From assembly GCA_963920575.1 (NCBI GenBank), contig OY986967.1:15976094-16040093 (forward strand): a stretch of DNA of 64,000 nt, read 5' to 3'. Both the position numbers and the translations under genes were made by a program. The DNA comes from Narthecium ossifragum. Its lineage: Eukaryota > Streptophyta > Magnoliopsida > Dioscoreales > Nartheciaceae. Below are positions 23,171 through 33,983 of this stretch, piece by piece; position 1 is the stretch's first letter, and each line of letters begins with the position of its first letter. Under the pieces are notes generated by a model, which was given only the letters and a program-made list of their open reading frames with translations, ran no database searches and was not told where the DNA came from.

Positions 23171-24987
23171 ACTTTGCTAGTCCTCGAGCAAAGCAAAAGA
23201 AAAATAACTAGAAGGGAAAGAGTAGAAATAAGAAACTCAAAAAGAACAATCCCCCGATCAACAATTAGTCACTTCTCATAAAGCTTTGGTTCTTATACGA
23301 TCAAAATTCATTCATATGCACACATAGATTCAAATGCATAGGTCCATTCATCAACCCATAGCACAAGTAAAATGCAAGCGAATAATTCCATCAATAGCAT
23401 CATTCAAACACTTCAAAGCACTTGACCAAGATCAAAGCTCATCTAAGCAATCCGTGTAGTGAGAGTTGCTACTCAAGTATTCGGGGTCTCATAGTCATTC
23501 AAGTGGGGTTCCAATCAAAACTAGACATCCTTAGCATTTTACACCGGTCGAACAAATGACAAGTTTCATAAAATCTTTGTTCTCTCTTTTTTTTTCTTTC
23601 TTTTTTTTTCTGACTAAAACTAGTGGTCGTGCAATGCCATGATCCCTTAGGCTTTCTACTAGGCCCATGTAACGAGATTTGGGCCAGTGGCTCCTCGGTC
23701 AGATGACCTAAAGGCACTAGGTGTTGAGGCACCCCTCGGGCTTAATTTCCCGAACCTAGCAGGCCACGAATCACAGCTGACCAACAAGCTTTTATTTGAA
23801 ACTAGTGTGACCGTGCAATGCCTTGATCCCTTAAGCTTTCTACTAGGCCCATTTAACGAGTGTTAGATCAATGACTCCCAAGCCAGGCGGCTTTAGGGCA
23901 TTAGGTGTTGAAGCACCCCTCGGATCTTACTACTCGAGCTTAGAAGGCTACGAATCAAGGGTAGTCACTTTTATTAACTTGGCTCTCGGCCTCTAACTTG
24001 GCTTCGAACCCTACTACAAGTCATCTCAATCGAGTGTAAATAGCTTTGGACTCCCAATCTATCAAGGTCCCCCAATCAAACACTACTTGCCCCCTCATAC
24101 AAGTGTAAGTGCACAAATGGATTGGATCACTTAAATGTCCTTAATGCATGACAAGAAGAATTAAAGTAGAAGAATAACACTACTCATGAAATGATTCGCC
24201 AAATTTTACAAAGCATGGGAATCAAAATGAATTATGCGATAGTCATCCATGCTAGCATAAGAGTTGAAAATTTTTCGCATATTTACCAATCAAATAAACA
24301 AATAAACGTGTGACTAATTGTAGATCGATCACAGGTTATCTATAATCATGATGCAATCATACCCCCTAACTTAAACGGGTTTGTCCTCAAGCACGGAAGA
24401 AGGATAAAGTGTAGAGATAACCTTGTGACGAAATGGCCGAAAATGTAACCTTGACAAAAGAAATGAAAGGAGTTACAGTCAAGGTTAGTCGTGAAAAACC
24501 GTATTATTGTGATGTCAAAATGTCGTATTTTGCGTTGCTATCCATAGCTCGTATGCCCTATAAAAACATAGAAGAAATACCACCCATAGCATTATGGAAA
24601 TCAAAGAATAGATATGACAAATTTTGGGAAAAATTGGGCAGCATTCCCTCTATTTATTCAATACGCCCAAGGGCTGTACAAAGATGCCATTTGCATCCAA
24701 CATGTTTACATTCATTCAAATTGAAAATACAGAAATGTAACACCAATCTTCATTTACAAACATACATTCACATCCACCAATATACATCCACATTCAGACA
24801 GACACACCAGGGGCACACCCCCATACCAAAAATCGTGTATATATATAATCACTAACATCGAAGCCAACCATATACAAAGATAGAGCAGTGGAATACAAAA
24901 AGTTACCCACCCTGCAATCACAAAAAGAGATCCACTCTAACCATCCAGAAAATACAGAAAATACAGAATACCCCTAGATACAGGCTA
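23171..24987 (-). other. 3' untranslated spacer of the Athila-like element
   Basis: No gene is supported. The stretch includes an imperfect tandem repeat: two copies of a block containing GTGCAATGCCNTGATCCCTTA and CTACTAGGCCCAT (near 23625-23760 and 23808-23950). The motif is described in parts to keep it short. There is also a T-run at about 23580-23610. A 140-codon plus-strand ORF at 24433-24855 lacks any recognisable motif. Confidence 0.5.
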
Positions 24988-26748
24988 TCATCCCTGAGGT
25001 CTCTGCTCTGGAAAGTGAAGAGGACGGTAAGGCACAATAGCAGTGACCGGCGGAGGTGGTGGGTGGATGGCATCGAGACGGGCAAGGATAGTCGACGCGA
25101 GCAAGTGAAGTGAGGTGGTGTCCTGGCGTAGGGCGGCGACACGCGCGTCTACCTCGTCCAGCCGCTGCAGTACTGCGGACTGGAACGCCCGCTGCTCCCT
25201 ATAGATCTCACCCATGGTAGGGTGCTTTACAGGTCCGAACTCAGGTGGGGGGCAGCGAGGACGTGGCTGCCGGACAGGCGCCCCGGCCTTCCTCATATGG
25301 CCGAGGACCTTGCCCCAGGTGGGGCCATCGAAGCGCGCAAACCGGAGGGCCTCGTCGGAAACGGTCGGCTCGCCCTCGGGGACTAAGTCCTGGCTCGATA
25401 GAAATGCCGAAATAAGGCACGGGTGTGGCACGGCCTTCTTGGCAAAGCTCGTTGTCTTATCTCTGACTGTCTCGCTGTAGAAGTGCAACATGTCATCAAG
25501 AATCTGCTGAGGTATGTTGACCGCCCAATTCTTGGCCAACAACCACAATACGCACAACCAATGACCAGTTCGATACTGGTCATGGCCATTCTGGAAGACA
25601 TTTCGACGCAGAATATCGTCAAATAGCCAAAATGGAGGCGACAGCTCTGCTCGTGTGAATTTTCCCCTGCCTATGCGATCCGGGTTAAGGACAAGATGAG
25701 CCTCGCTGGTATGCTGATATACTTCCTCCGGCCGGGCCTTATGAAGACCGGGGCAGAACATCGGAATTGCCAACACTTCGCTGATTGCCTTGGCCGTCAA
25801 GGTCACGTCGACCCCATCAATAATGGAGGTGAAGCCAAGGCAGGGGAAGTACCCATCGACAGCGTCATCCCGCTCATCCCCGTAGGCGATGGCTGTCATG
25901 TTCTGGTAGAACATGCAAACCAGCCTAGGGTACACCGTGGTCTCAGGTGTACAAATAGGAAGAAGACCACGGTTCGCCAACATCTCAATGGAGTCCTGGG
26001 CATGCTCTACAGTACGAAAGTGCTCCACATTGAATGTATACTCGAGGTTTACCTCCCGCTGCCACTCTGGACGGAGACCTCGGACGAGCGTGGGCGCAGT
26101 GGACGGCCGGGTCTGCTTCTTGATCTTCTTAGACTGGTGAGGGTTTGTTGGGGCAGCCTTCTTCCGTTTGGAGGTCGCCGGAGCCATGGGTGGAACAGCC
26201 AGAGCTCGTGTGGAGGACGTGGAGGCTGCCCTCGGAGTCCTCGCTGGCCGGGACGATGATGATGGAGGTATGGAAGCTTGAGTGGGTGATGCTGGTGGGG
26301 AAGACGGTGAAGCCGGAGGGGTGGAAGCTCGGCGTGGAGGTGATGGTGAAGCCGGAGGTCTAGCTGAAGGTGCGGAGGCCGGGCGTGCCGGTGGAGTGGA
26401 GGACGAAGCGGCGGCCTTGCCCTTCCCGGTGGCCTTCTTGGCGGCGGCGGTTGGCTTGCGACCCATTGGAGGTGAGTGGAGAGGAGGAGATCGCCGTAGG
26501 GTGAAGGGGGACGACGAAGGTGGCCGGCGACGATGATGATGGAAGTTGCGACGGCGCCGTTGGGAGGTGAGGGACGAATGTGGATGGCGCCGGGGTCTAT
26601 TGAGGGTAGGGGAGTGAAGAAGATGACCGGCGACGAGGAGCTTGGTGTTGCGGCGGCACCGGTGGCTCGAAGGGGGTGATGGTGAAATGTGGACGGCGCC
26701 GGGGTCGATTGAGGGTAGAGGAGTGAAGAAGGTGGGTAGGGGAGGCAC
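24988..26748 (-). CDS. Athila third ORF (env-position 'putative plant transposon protein')
   Basis: The ORF is 586 codons and uninterrupted, unlike gag-pol. The likely start is the internal Met at 26466 (MGRKPTAAAKK); the 94 residues before it are Pro/Ser/Arg-rich and look like leader sequence. The N-terminal third (to about residue 225) is low-complexity with Lys/Arg-rich patches. From WQREVNLEYTF onward it matches the conserved domain found downstream of integrase in Athila elements and annotated as a putative plant transposon protein, including LVCMFYQNM, GVDVTLTAKAISEVL and WLLAKNWAVNIPQ. I see no signal peptide or clear membrane span. Its role is unknown. Upstream lies a TATA box with its own enhancer-like array, so it may be transcribed separately. 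Confidence 0.8.
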   Translation of the reverse strand: MPPLPTFFTPLPSIDPGAVHISPSPPSSHRCRRNTKLLVAGHLLHSPTLNRPRRHPHSSLTSQRRRRNFHHHRRRPPSSSPFTLRRSPPLHSPPMGRKPTAAAKKATGKGKAAASSSTPPARPASAPSARPPASPSPPRRASTPPASPSSPPASPTQASIPPSSSSRPARTPRAASTSSTRALAVPPMAPATSKRKKAAPTNPHQSKKIKKQTRPSTAPTLVRGLRPEWQREVNLEYTFNVEHFRTVEHAQDSIEMLANRGLLPICTPETTVYPRLVCMFYQNMTAIAYGDERDDAVDGYFPCLGFTSIIDGVDVTLTAKAISEVLAIPMFCPGLHKARPEEVYQHTSEAHLVLNPDRIGRGKFTRAELSPPFWLFDDILRRNVFQNGHDQYRTGHWLCVLWLLAKNWAVNIPQQILDDMLHFYSETVRDKTTSFAKKAVPHPCLISAFLSSQDLVPEGEPTVSDEALRFARFDGPTWGKVLGHMRKAGAPVRQPRPRCPPPEFGPVKHPTMGEIYREQRAFQSAVLQRLDEVDARVAALRQDTTSLHLLASTILARLDAIHPPPPPVTAIVPYRPLHFPEQRPQG

Positions 26749-26854
26749 TGGGAGGTAGGAGGCGGCGGCTCGATGGATGGCGGCGGCGAAATGCGCCGGA
26801 GGCGGGGACGAAGGAGGGCGGGGCGGCGTCGTCTCTCGAGGAAGGAAAGGGGGA

Positions 26855-26892
26855 GGATCGATCTTAGGGCTTGTGAGCCCTAAGTCGATCCG
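26855..26892 (-). promoter_or_regulatory. Long hairpin in the predicted leader of the third ORF
   Basis: The segment is an inverted repeat: GATCGATCTTAGGGCT, loop TGTG, AGCCCTAAGTCGATCC. It lies between the TATA box at 26899-26906 and the ORF start, so it would be in the 5' leader of a transcript from that promoter. Confidence 0.6.
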
Positions 26893-26898
26893 CTGGGG

Positions 26899-26906
26899 TT
26901 TATATT
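26899..26906 (-). promoter_or_regulatory. TATA box of a putative internal promoter
   Basis: Minus-strand AATATAAA, 150 bp upstream of the first ATG of the third ORF (26748) and about 430 bp upstream of the preferred ATG (26466). The GATCGATC minisatellite lies upstream, as in the LTR U3. Function is inferred from arrangement. Confidence 0.5.
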
Positions 26907-26927
26907 TTTTTCAAAAACCCCGCAAAG

Positions 26928-27482
26928 GATCGATCTTCCTCAGGTAGAAGATTGATCTTTTGCCACGTGGCAGCATCGTAACGGTTCAACTTAAGTCGTG
27001 CTGACGTGTCAAGTGAGTAAGATCGATCTTTCTATTCTCAAGGATCGATCATCCAGAAACCATCCCTCTGTGACGAATTAATTCGCAAAAATGATCGATC
27101 ATGGGGTATGGAAGGATCGATCTTCTCAAAACCAATCCCCTGTCACGAATTAATTCGCAAAAATGATCGATCATGAGGGATAGAAGGATCGATCTTCTCA
27201 AAACCAACCCTCTGTCACGAATAAATTCGCAAAAATGATCGATCATGGGGTATGGAAGGATCGATCTTCTCAAAACCAATCCCCTGTCACGAATTAATTC
27301 ACAAAAATGATCGATCATGGGGTATGGAAGGATCGATCTTCTCAAAACCAATCCCCTATCACGAATTAATTCGCAAAAATGATCGATCATGAGGGATAGA
27401 AGGATCGATCACTCGCCCCCAGGTTCCAGCGTACATTCAATCGGACATAAAGGATCGATCCTCACCGCTTGGAGGATCGATC
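26928..27482 (-). repeat. 72-bp GATCGATC-dyad minisatellite between integrase and the third ORF
   Basis: Seven dyads start at 27021, 27093, 27165, 27237, 27309, 27381 and 27453, exactly 72 bp apart, each with its second octamer 22 bp later. An eighth, imperfect dyad is at 26928/26950. The central units share CTGTCACGAATTAATTCGC and AAAAATGATCGATCATG. The phrase CTGTCAC...CGCAAAAATGATCGATC also occurs in the LTR dyad units (22850-22895), so the array and the LTR enhancer region are homologous. The 113-codon ORF across it is a by-product of the 24-codon period. Confidence 0.95.
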
Positions 27483-27827
27483 TTTTGTGTACCAAAATGC
27501 AAAACTGGGCTGAAAACCTGGGAATTCGCCCCATACACCCCAAACATGAATACTAGGCTCCTTAGGCATGAAAAATACCACCAAAACAGCCCTCCAAACC
27601 AAACAAAACATCAATCGTCCCACAAATTCAACATACCATCTTGACATCACAATTATTCCAGCAAAGATCAAATCAAAAACACACCAAAATCAAACATGCA
27701 AAGAATGGGAAAAACAATCAATCATGCAAAGAAGAAATAACAAACAAAAACAGAAAAATACGAAGAAAGGATGGGTTGCCTCCCACCAAGCGCTAAATTT
27801 ACCGTCTATAGCTAGACGCAATAAAGC

Positions 27828-29525
27828 TCAAGTATCATATGGTTCCGCTAACATAACGGTTGGCTCAAGAGTGATGTCAAGAGGGAAACTATGAATATAA
27901 GGTTTCAAACGTTGACCATTAACAGTGAATGTAGCCCCCGAGAAGGGATTTTGCACCTCAACAGATCCATGGGTGAAAACCTTAGTGACATCAAATGGAC
28001 CATCCCACCTAGTCTTAAGTTTTCCCGGGAAAAGCCGAAGACGTGAATTGTATAGCCAAACCTTATCCCCAACATCAAAGGTTTTCCGAACTATGAGTTT
28101 ATCATGAAAAACTTTAGTCCGGGCCTTGTAGATTTTGGTATTCTCATAAGCCTCATTTCGAATTTCTTCAAGCTCATGAAGTTGGAGTTTCCTATTGCTT
28201 GAAATATCATTAGCATCCCAATTGAGAGCTTGAATTGCCCAAAACGCTTTATGTTGAATCTCTACCGGGAGATGGCAAGGTTTTTCGAAGACCAATCGGA
28301 ATGGCGACATCCCGATTGGCGTCTTGTAGGCCGTTCGATAGGCCCACAAGGCATCATTGAGCTTAAAAGCCCAATCCCTCCGGTCGATTCTCACAACTTT
28401 TTCTAAGATCCGCTTGATCTCGCGATTGGACACCTCAACTTGGCCACTAGTTTGAGGATGGTAAGGCGTGGCTACCTTATGAGTAATTCCATATTTTTCA
28501 CAAAGAGATTTAAAATGCCGGTTGGTGAAGTGAGGGCCACCATCGCTTATGATGGTCCTCGGGAAGCCGAAACGAGTGAAAATATTGGAATGCAAGAATT
28601 TCAACACGACTTTATGATCATTTGTTTTCGTGGCAATTGCCTCCACCCATTTGGAAACATAATCCACCCCTACCAAAATGTATAAGTAGCCATTTGATTG
28701 AGGGAATGGACCCACAAAATCAATACCCCACACATCGAAAACTTCACACACAAGAATGGGAGTTTGGGGCATTTCATTTCGTCTAGAGATTGTGCCAACT
28801 TGTTGACACCGGAGGCAAGCTTTGGCAAAATTCTGAGAATCACGGAATATGGTAGGCCAATAGAAACCGCATTCAAAAATCTTGGCGGCGGTCTTTCTAC
28901 CGGAGAAATGTCCACCACAAGGATGAGAATGACAATGAGTGAGGATGGACGTAACTTCCGATTCGGGAACACATCTTCTCAACAATTGATCCGGACATCG
29001 TTTGAGCAAGTATGGATCGTGCCAAAAATAGTTCTTGATATGTGAGAAGAATTTATTATGATCATTTTTGGACCAAAAGAGTGGAATTTGCCCGATGGTG
29101 AGATAATTGACAATATGAGCGAACCACGGCTTGGGAAATTGATCAATGGCCAAAAGATGCTCGTCCGGGAACAACTCATTGATCGGAATGGAGTCTAAGA
29201 TGTGCTCGGACGAAAGCCTAGAGAGATGATCCGCTACCACATTAGAGGAGCCTTTTTTATCCTTAAATTCAAGATTGACCTCTTGGAGAAGCAAGATCCA
29301 TCGAAGTAAGCGTGGCTTGGCATCCTTCTTGGAGAACAAGTACCGCAAAGCGGCATGATCGGTGAAGATAATGATTTTGGAACCAAGGAGGTAGGATCGA
29401 AATTTCTCCAAAGAGAAGACTACCGCTAGCAATTCTTTCTCGGTAGTAGTGTAATTGACTTGAGCATCGTTCAAGGTTTTGCTAGCGTAGCATATGACAT
29501 GAGGGAGTTTATCAATCCGTTGGCC
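27828..29525 (-). pseudogene. Athila-like pol, RNase H end and integrase
   Basis: Reading on from the RNase H start across a TAG (29526-29528), the frame gives the rest of RNase H ([29 protein letters not shown]) and then integrase. Integrase shows the zinc-binding HSHPCGGHF...CLRCQ segment, the core aspartates in WGIDFVGP and IISDGGPHF, and the glutamate in QVEVSNREI (DD35E). The C-terminal part ([22 protein letters not shown]) is the GPY/F-type region. No chromodomain follows. Apart from the TAG the frame is intact, and integrase itself keeps all catalytic residues. Confidence 0.93.
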
Positions 29526-31400
29526 CTAAACAGCGCCCACGGCATAGTCCGAGGCATCGCACATGATTTCGAACGGAAGTGAATAATCGGGTGCGTGCAC
29601 AATGGGTGCGGAAGACAAAGCCTCGCGAAGAGTAGTATATGCATGCATGCAAGGATCATCAAAGTTGAAGGGAACATCTTTAGCAAGTAAGGCACAAAGG
29701 GGCCGAGAGATTTTGCTAAAATCCTTAATGAAACGACGATAGAAACCCGCATGCCCAAGAAAAGATCGGATTTGTCGGACCGACGATGGCGGAGGAAGTT
29801 TAGAGATGAGCTCAAGTTTGGCCTTATCAACTTCTATCCCCCTACTTGAAACAACATGGCCCAACACAATCCCCTCATTTACCATAAAATGGCTCTTCTC
29901 CCAACTCAAGACTAGATTTGTTTCCTCACACCTCGCTAAGACTTTGGTGAGATTCTCAAGGCAAGAGTCAAAAGATTGGCCAAAGACTGAAAAATCATCC
30001 ATGAAAATCTCTAGAAAGTGTTCGATCATGTCTCCGAAGATGGCTAACATGCAACGTTGAAACGTTGCCGGTGCATTACAAAGACCGAAGGGCATACGCC
30101 GATAGGCGAAAGTACCAAAAGGACAAGTAAATGTCGTTTTCTCTTGGTCCTTAGGATCAATTGCCACTTGGTTATATCCGGAGTAGCCATCAAGGAAACA
30201 ATAGAAACTTTGTCCGGCAAGTCTCTCCAAAATTTGGTCGATGAAAGGAAGTGGGAAATGGTCTTTTCTAGTGAAAGAATTCAACTTCCGGTAATCAATA
30301 CATACTCGCCATCCTGTAGTTTGGCGAGTAGCAATGCTTTCTCCCTTCTCATTCTTAATCACGGTAATGCCCGATTTCTTGGGCACTACTTGGGTTGGAC
30401 TCACCCATTTGGAGTCCGAGATGGGGAAAATGACCCCCGCCTCAAGGAGTTTAAAGACCTCCTTCAACACCACTTCCCTCATGTTTGGGTTCAATCGACG
30501 TTGAAACTCAATGACACTCTTAGACTCATCTTCTAAATGTATGCGGTGCATGCATATAGATGGATCTATCCCCTTGAGGTCGGCAATGGACCACCCAATG
30601 GCCCTCTTGTGTTTGGTGAGCACCTTAATGAGTTTGCCCTCTTGTGCAAGAGTCAAGGATGAAGAGATGATCACCGGGAGGGAGCAATTTGGCCCAAGAT
30701 ACTCATATTTCAAATTGGATGGCAAGGGTTTCAACTCTAGAGTTGGTGGCTTAATCAAAGATGGGGGTGCCGGTGTGGAGGAAATAGGTGGCAATGGCTC
30801 AAAAGAAGTTTTCCGAAAGGCCATGGCACAAGCATGTTCAAATTCATCGAGTAAATCCGAAGTGGGTAAATCCGCATCTTGCAACGCATTAAAAACCATC
30901 GAAAAATCATTGAAAGTCAACACTTCATCACGTAAACCCGGAAAATCCTCTTCACAAATCGGCAACTCATCAAAATTTAAAACCTCATCACCACTCAATA
31001 AAGAGTCATCACAAGCATCAACAAATGATTCACAAGCATCATCCATGGCAAAATTTGCAACCATCACATCATTTGCACATTCATCAACAATATCATCATC
31101 CATCAAAGACTCGACCATAAAACATTCACTCCCATGCATAGATTGTTTAGTAGCATAAAAAATATTTAATTTCAACTCCATATTTCCGAAAGTAACGGTC
31201 ATAATGCCACTTCTACAATTGATGCATGCATTGGCCGTAGCCAAGAAAGGTCGGCCAAGTATGATGGGGATGGATTTCTTATGTCTAACACCCGGTTCCA
31301 TGTCAAGTACAACGAAATCGACCGGGAAGACACATCTATCAACCTTGACTAAAATGTCTTCAAGAACACCCCGTGGTGTCTTGATAGATCTATCGGCCAA
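29526..31400 (-). pseudogene. Athila-like pol, protease end and reverse transcriptase
   Basis: A 624-codon open stretch bounded by two stop codons. It covers the protease C-terminus (LGRPFLATANACI), a linker and the full reverse transcriptase, with VCIDYRKLN, FPLPFIDQ, LDGYSGYNQ, MPFGLCNAPATFQ and the catalytic FMDD (plus coordinates 29994-30005), then EIMCDASDYAVGAV opening RNase H. The stop at 31401-31403 replaces a codon between MTL and LADRS, positions where related elements read through. The stop at 29526-29528 falls right after AVGAV. Both fit single-base changes. Confidence 0.93.
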
Positions 31401-32228
31401 TTACAAGGTCATTGAGGTCGGCTTGAGCTCTCCTAAGCCAAACTTACAAAATAAAGAGTATGGCATAAGATTCACACTAGCTCCTAAATCAAGAAGAGCC
31501 CCCTCAATCAATTGATCTCCTATGATGCAAGAAATGGTAGGAGTACCGGGGTCTCTCAATTTCGGAGGTAGATCAAGTTGAAGGATAGAGCTAACTTGCT
31601 CCGTTAGGAAGAGCTTTTTGGAGACGTGAGATTTGGATTGCCGCTTATGGGTGCACAAGTCTTTCAAAAATTTTGCATAAGAAGGCACTTGCTTGATGGC
31701 ATCCAACAAGGGAAGGTTGATGTGGACCTTCTTAAAAAGTTCTAGCATTTCCTCATACTTGCCACTCTTCCAAGGTTGGGATGTGGCTTGAGGATCAACT
31801 AGTGCTTGAGGGTATGGAGCCCTTGAAATGTATGTTTTGGTTGGTAATGGGTCGAGTGAAATAGGCTCATTTTCCTTGGAAGATGGCAAAGAACTTGAGG
31901 GATCATGAGGGGCATGATGAGGTGATGCTTGAGAGTCATTCATTGACGTTGATAAATGGGGTTCATGCTCTTGCTCTAATGTGGTGTCTTTGGACATCTC
32001 CACATTAGGGAAAATCTTTCCACTTCGGAGGGTAGTGACCGCTTGCACTTCCTCGTGAGTGGAATCAATAAAATGTTGGCATTTTGGGTTTGCTATGGGT
32101 TGACTAGGAAGTCTACCCTCCTCCCTTCTTGCCATAGTATTGGCCAATTGGCCTATTTGCACTTCCAACTTTGCAATGGATTGAGAATGAGAATGCAAAA
32201 GTTGGGTACTTGACTCAAAAGAGTCCAA
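31401..32228 (-). pseudogene. Athila-like gag end and aspartic protease
   Basis: A 275-codon open stretch. The first part is a Gln/Ser-rich linker. The protease active-site region reads LLDLGASVNLMPYSLF near the C-terminus. Athila-type proteases use DLGAS in place of the usual DSG/DTG, so this is the expected form. It continues in frame into the next segment except for the TAA at 31401-31403. Confidence 0.85.
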
Positions 32229-33721
32229 AGCCTTGAGAAGCCTTTCCTCAATACAAGGATCACGTTTAGGAGCTTGAGGGGCTTGATGGGCTTGGTAGGG
32301 AGCTTGGTATTAGGAAGGCCCAGGTGGCCTTTGATTCCAATTTTGAGGATGAGAGGATTGTGGATAACCCGCCACTTGAGAGGGATATGCATTAGGGGCT
32401 TGAGATGGCCGGTAGGTGGATTGAGATTGTGGAGGTTGGTTAGAATGATATGGCGCTTGATACCTAGGAGGATAGCTCGGGGCTTGATTGCCCGCAATCG
32501 GAGGCCTAAAATTGTATGCATTTGGAGGTTGTTGGCCGGGATTTCTCCATGAGAAATTTGGATGATCCCTAAGACCGGGATTGTATGTATTTGAGTATGG
32601 GTCATAGGTAGGCTTGGATTGATTGAAAACCGCATTTATATGCTCTTGCACGAGCTCCGGATAATCACATGCCAAATGGCATTCGGTAACTTGGTGACCG
32701 GGAGTCGAGCATAAGAAGCAAAGTTCTCCCAAAGATGGAGAATTCGGTGAGTAACTCGATGAAGAAGGAGGAGTAGGAATTTGATTCAAGGAATGAGCAA
32801 GGACTTGATCAAATTTTCTACTTAGAGTATCAATTTGTTGTGCAACACGAGTGGCTTCGGATAACTCTAATACTCCTCTAGAATTGGATTGTCCCTTAGG
32901 ATTTGAGGTATCCCTAATATTCCTTGAAGTGAAAGCATGATTTTGGGAATTAATGGCAAGCTTTCCAAATAAGATCCATGAGTCCTCGTATGGGTTGGTC
33001 ATGAATACCCCACCGCACGCGGTGTCTACGTCTTGTTGATGACGTAGTCTAAGGCCATTATAGAAATAATTAACAAGAGACCATTTAGGTTTTTGATGGT
33101 GTGGGCATTTTCTAAGAAGCTCTTTGAATCTATCCCAAGCATCATGAAAAGGTTCGTCATCTTCTTGACGAAAGGTTGCTATTTGGGTTCTCATTTCATG
33201 AGTCTTAGCGATAGGAAAAAACTATTCTAGAAAAGCACTTTGTAATTGGTCCCATGTGGTGATCGTTTGAGGCTCAAGGGATCCTAACCAATGCTTGGCT
33301 TTGCCCTTCAAGGTAAATGGAAACAATTTCAATCTCATTGCATCCTCGGTAAAGTTGGGATTTTGACCGTGGAACTCTTTTCAAGAAAATCCTCGAGGTG
33401 ATAGTAAGGGTCCTCATTACTCAAGCCGTGAAAGTTTGGAAGGAATTGAAGGAATTGAGGCTTAAACTCGTAATGTGCGGCTTGAACAATGGGTTGTTGT
33501 ATGCCCGATGTAGGTGCAAAAGTAGTAGGGACATAATAATCCTTCATACTCCTACGGTCCGGGATTGGATTGATATTAGGATTGGGGTCCGGGTTGGGAG
33601 CATCCATGATTTTAGGAAAAAGGAGGTCCTTATGCAAGGGTATGCTTGAAGATGTCCTAGAATCTAGGAATTCTTGCAAGGTGATATCTAAATCGGAATC
33701 CGAATCCTCATGCACACTCAT
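32229..33721 (-). pseudogene. Athila-like gag
   Basis: Two main open pieces, 33335-33721 (N-terminus) and 32310-33194, are separated by a frame change near 33355 and a stop near 33228. Another stop at 32310-32312 separates the tail. A retrotransposon gag domain (RFKELLRKCPHH, YNGLRLRHQQ) is followed by a CCHC zinc knuckle, C-x2-C-x4-H-x4-C, at residues 159-172 of the 32310-33194 piece (LCFLCSTPGHQVTEC). The remainder is Pro/Gln/Tyr-rich. The breaks mean this copy cannot make full-length Gag. Confidence 0.9.
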
Positions 33722-33960
33722 TCACACATATAAGAACTTGAACCATACAAGGTAAGAGATACATTACAGTGGGCTGGTCCAAGAACTTTGTATCCTCGCC
33801 CGTAGATGAGTCGCTTCGCCGCTCGGAAGCTTCACCTACAACCACAAAAAGATATACAATATAAGCAACGTTCTATTTTTGGTATTTTATAATAAAAGAA
33901 AATAAAGCAATCTAATTGAAAGAAAGGAATTTATCAAGTAAGAAATTCAAATCAACAAAT

Positions 33961-33977
33961 CCCCGGCAACGGCGCCA
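33961..33977 (-). other. tRNA-Asp primer binding site of the Athila-like element
   Basis: Minus-strand TGGCGCCGTTGCCGGGG is the exact complement of the 3' end of plant tRNA-Asp. It lies six bases from the LTR terminus (33984). Confidence 0.93.
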
Positions 33978-33983
33978 AAAATT

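Noticed and set aside
25214..26536. Plus-strand ORFs opposite the Athila third ORF
   Set aside because: Shadows of a GC-rich coding region on the other strand.
27049..27390. 113-codon ORF made of 24-residue repeats
   Set aside because: It is the translation of the 72-bp non-coding dyad minisatellite; the period is a multiple of three by chance.
27021..27482. CRISPR-like regular repeats
   Set aside because: The repeats are directly adjoining 72-bp units without unique spacers, in a plant retrotransposon.
33961..33977. Part of a tRNA-Asp gene
   Set aside because: Only the 17-base 3' end is present and it abuts an LTR, so it is a primer binding site.
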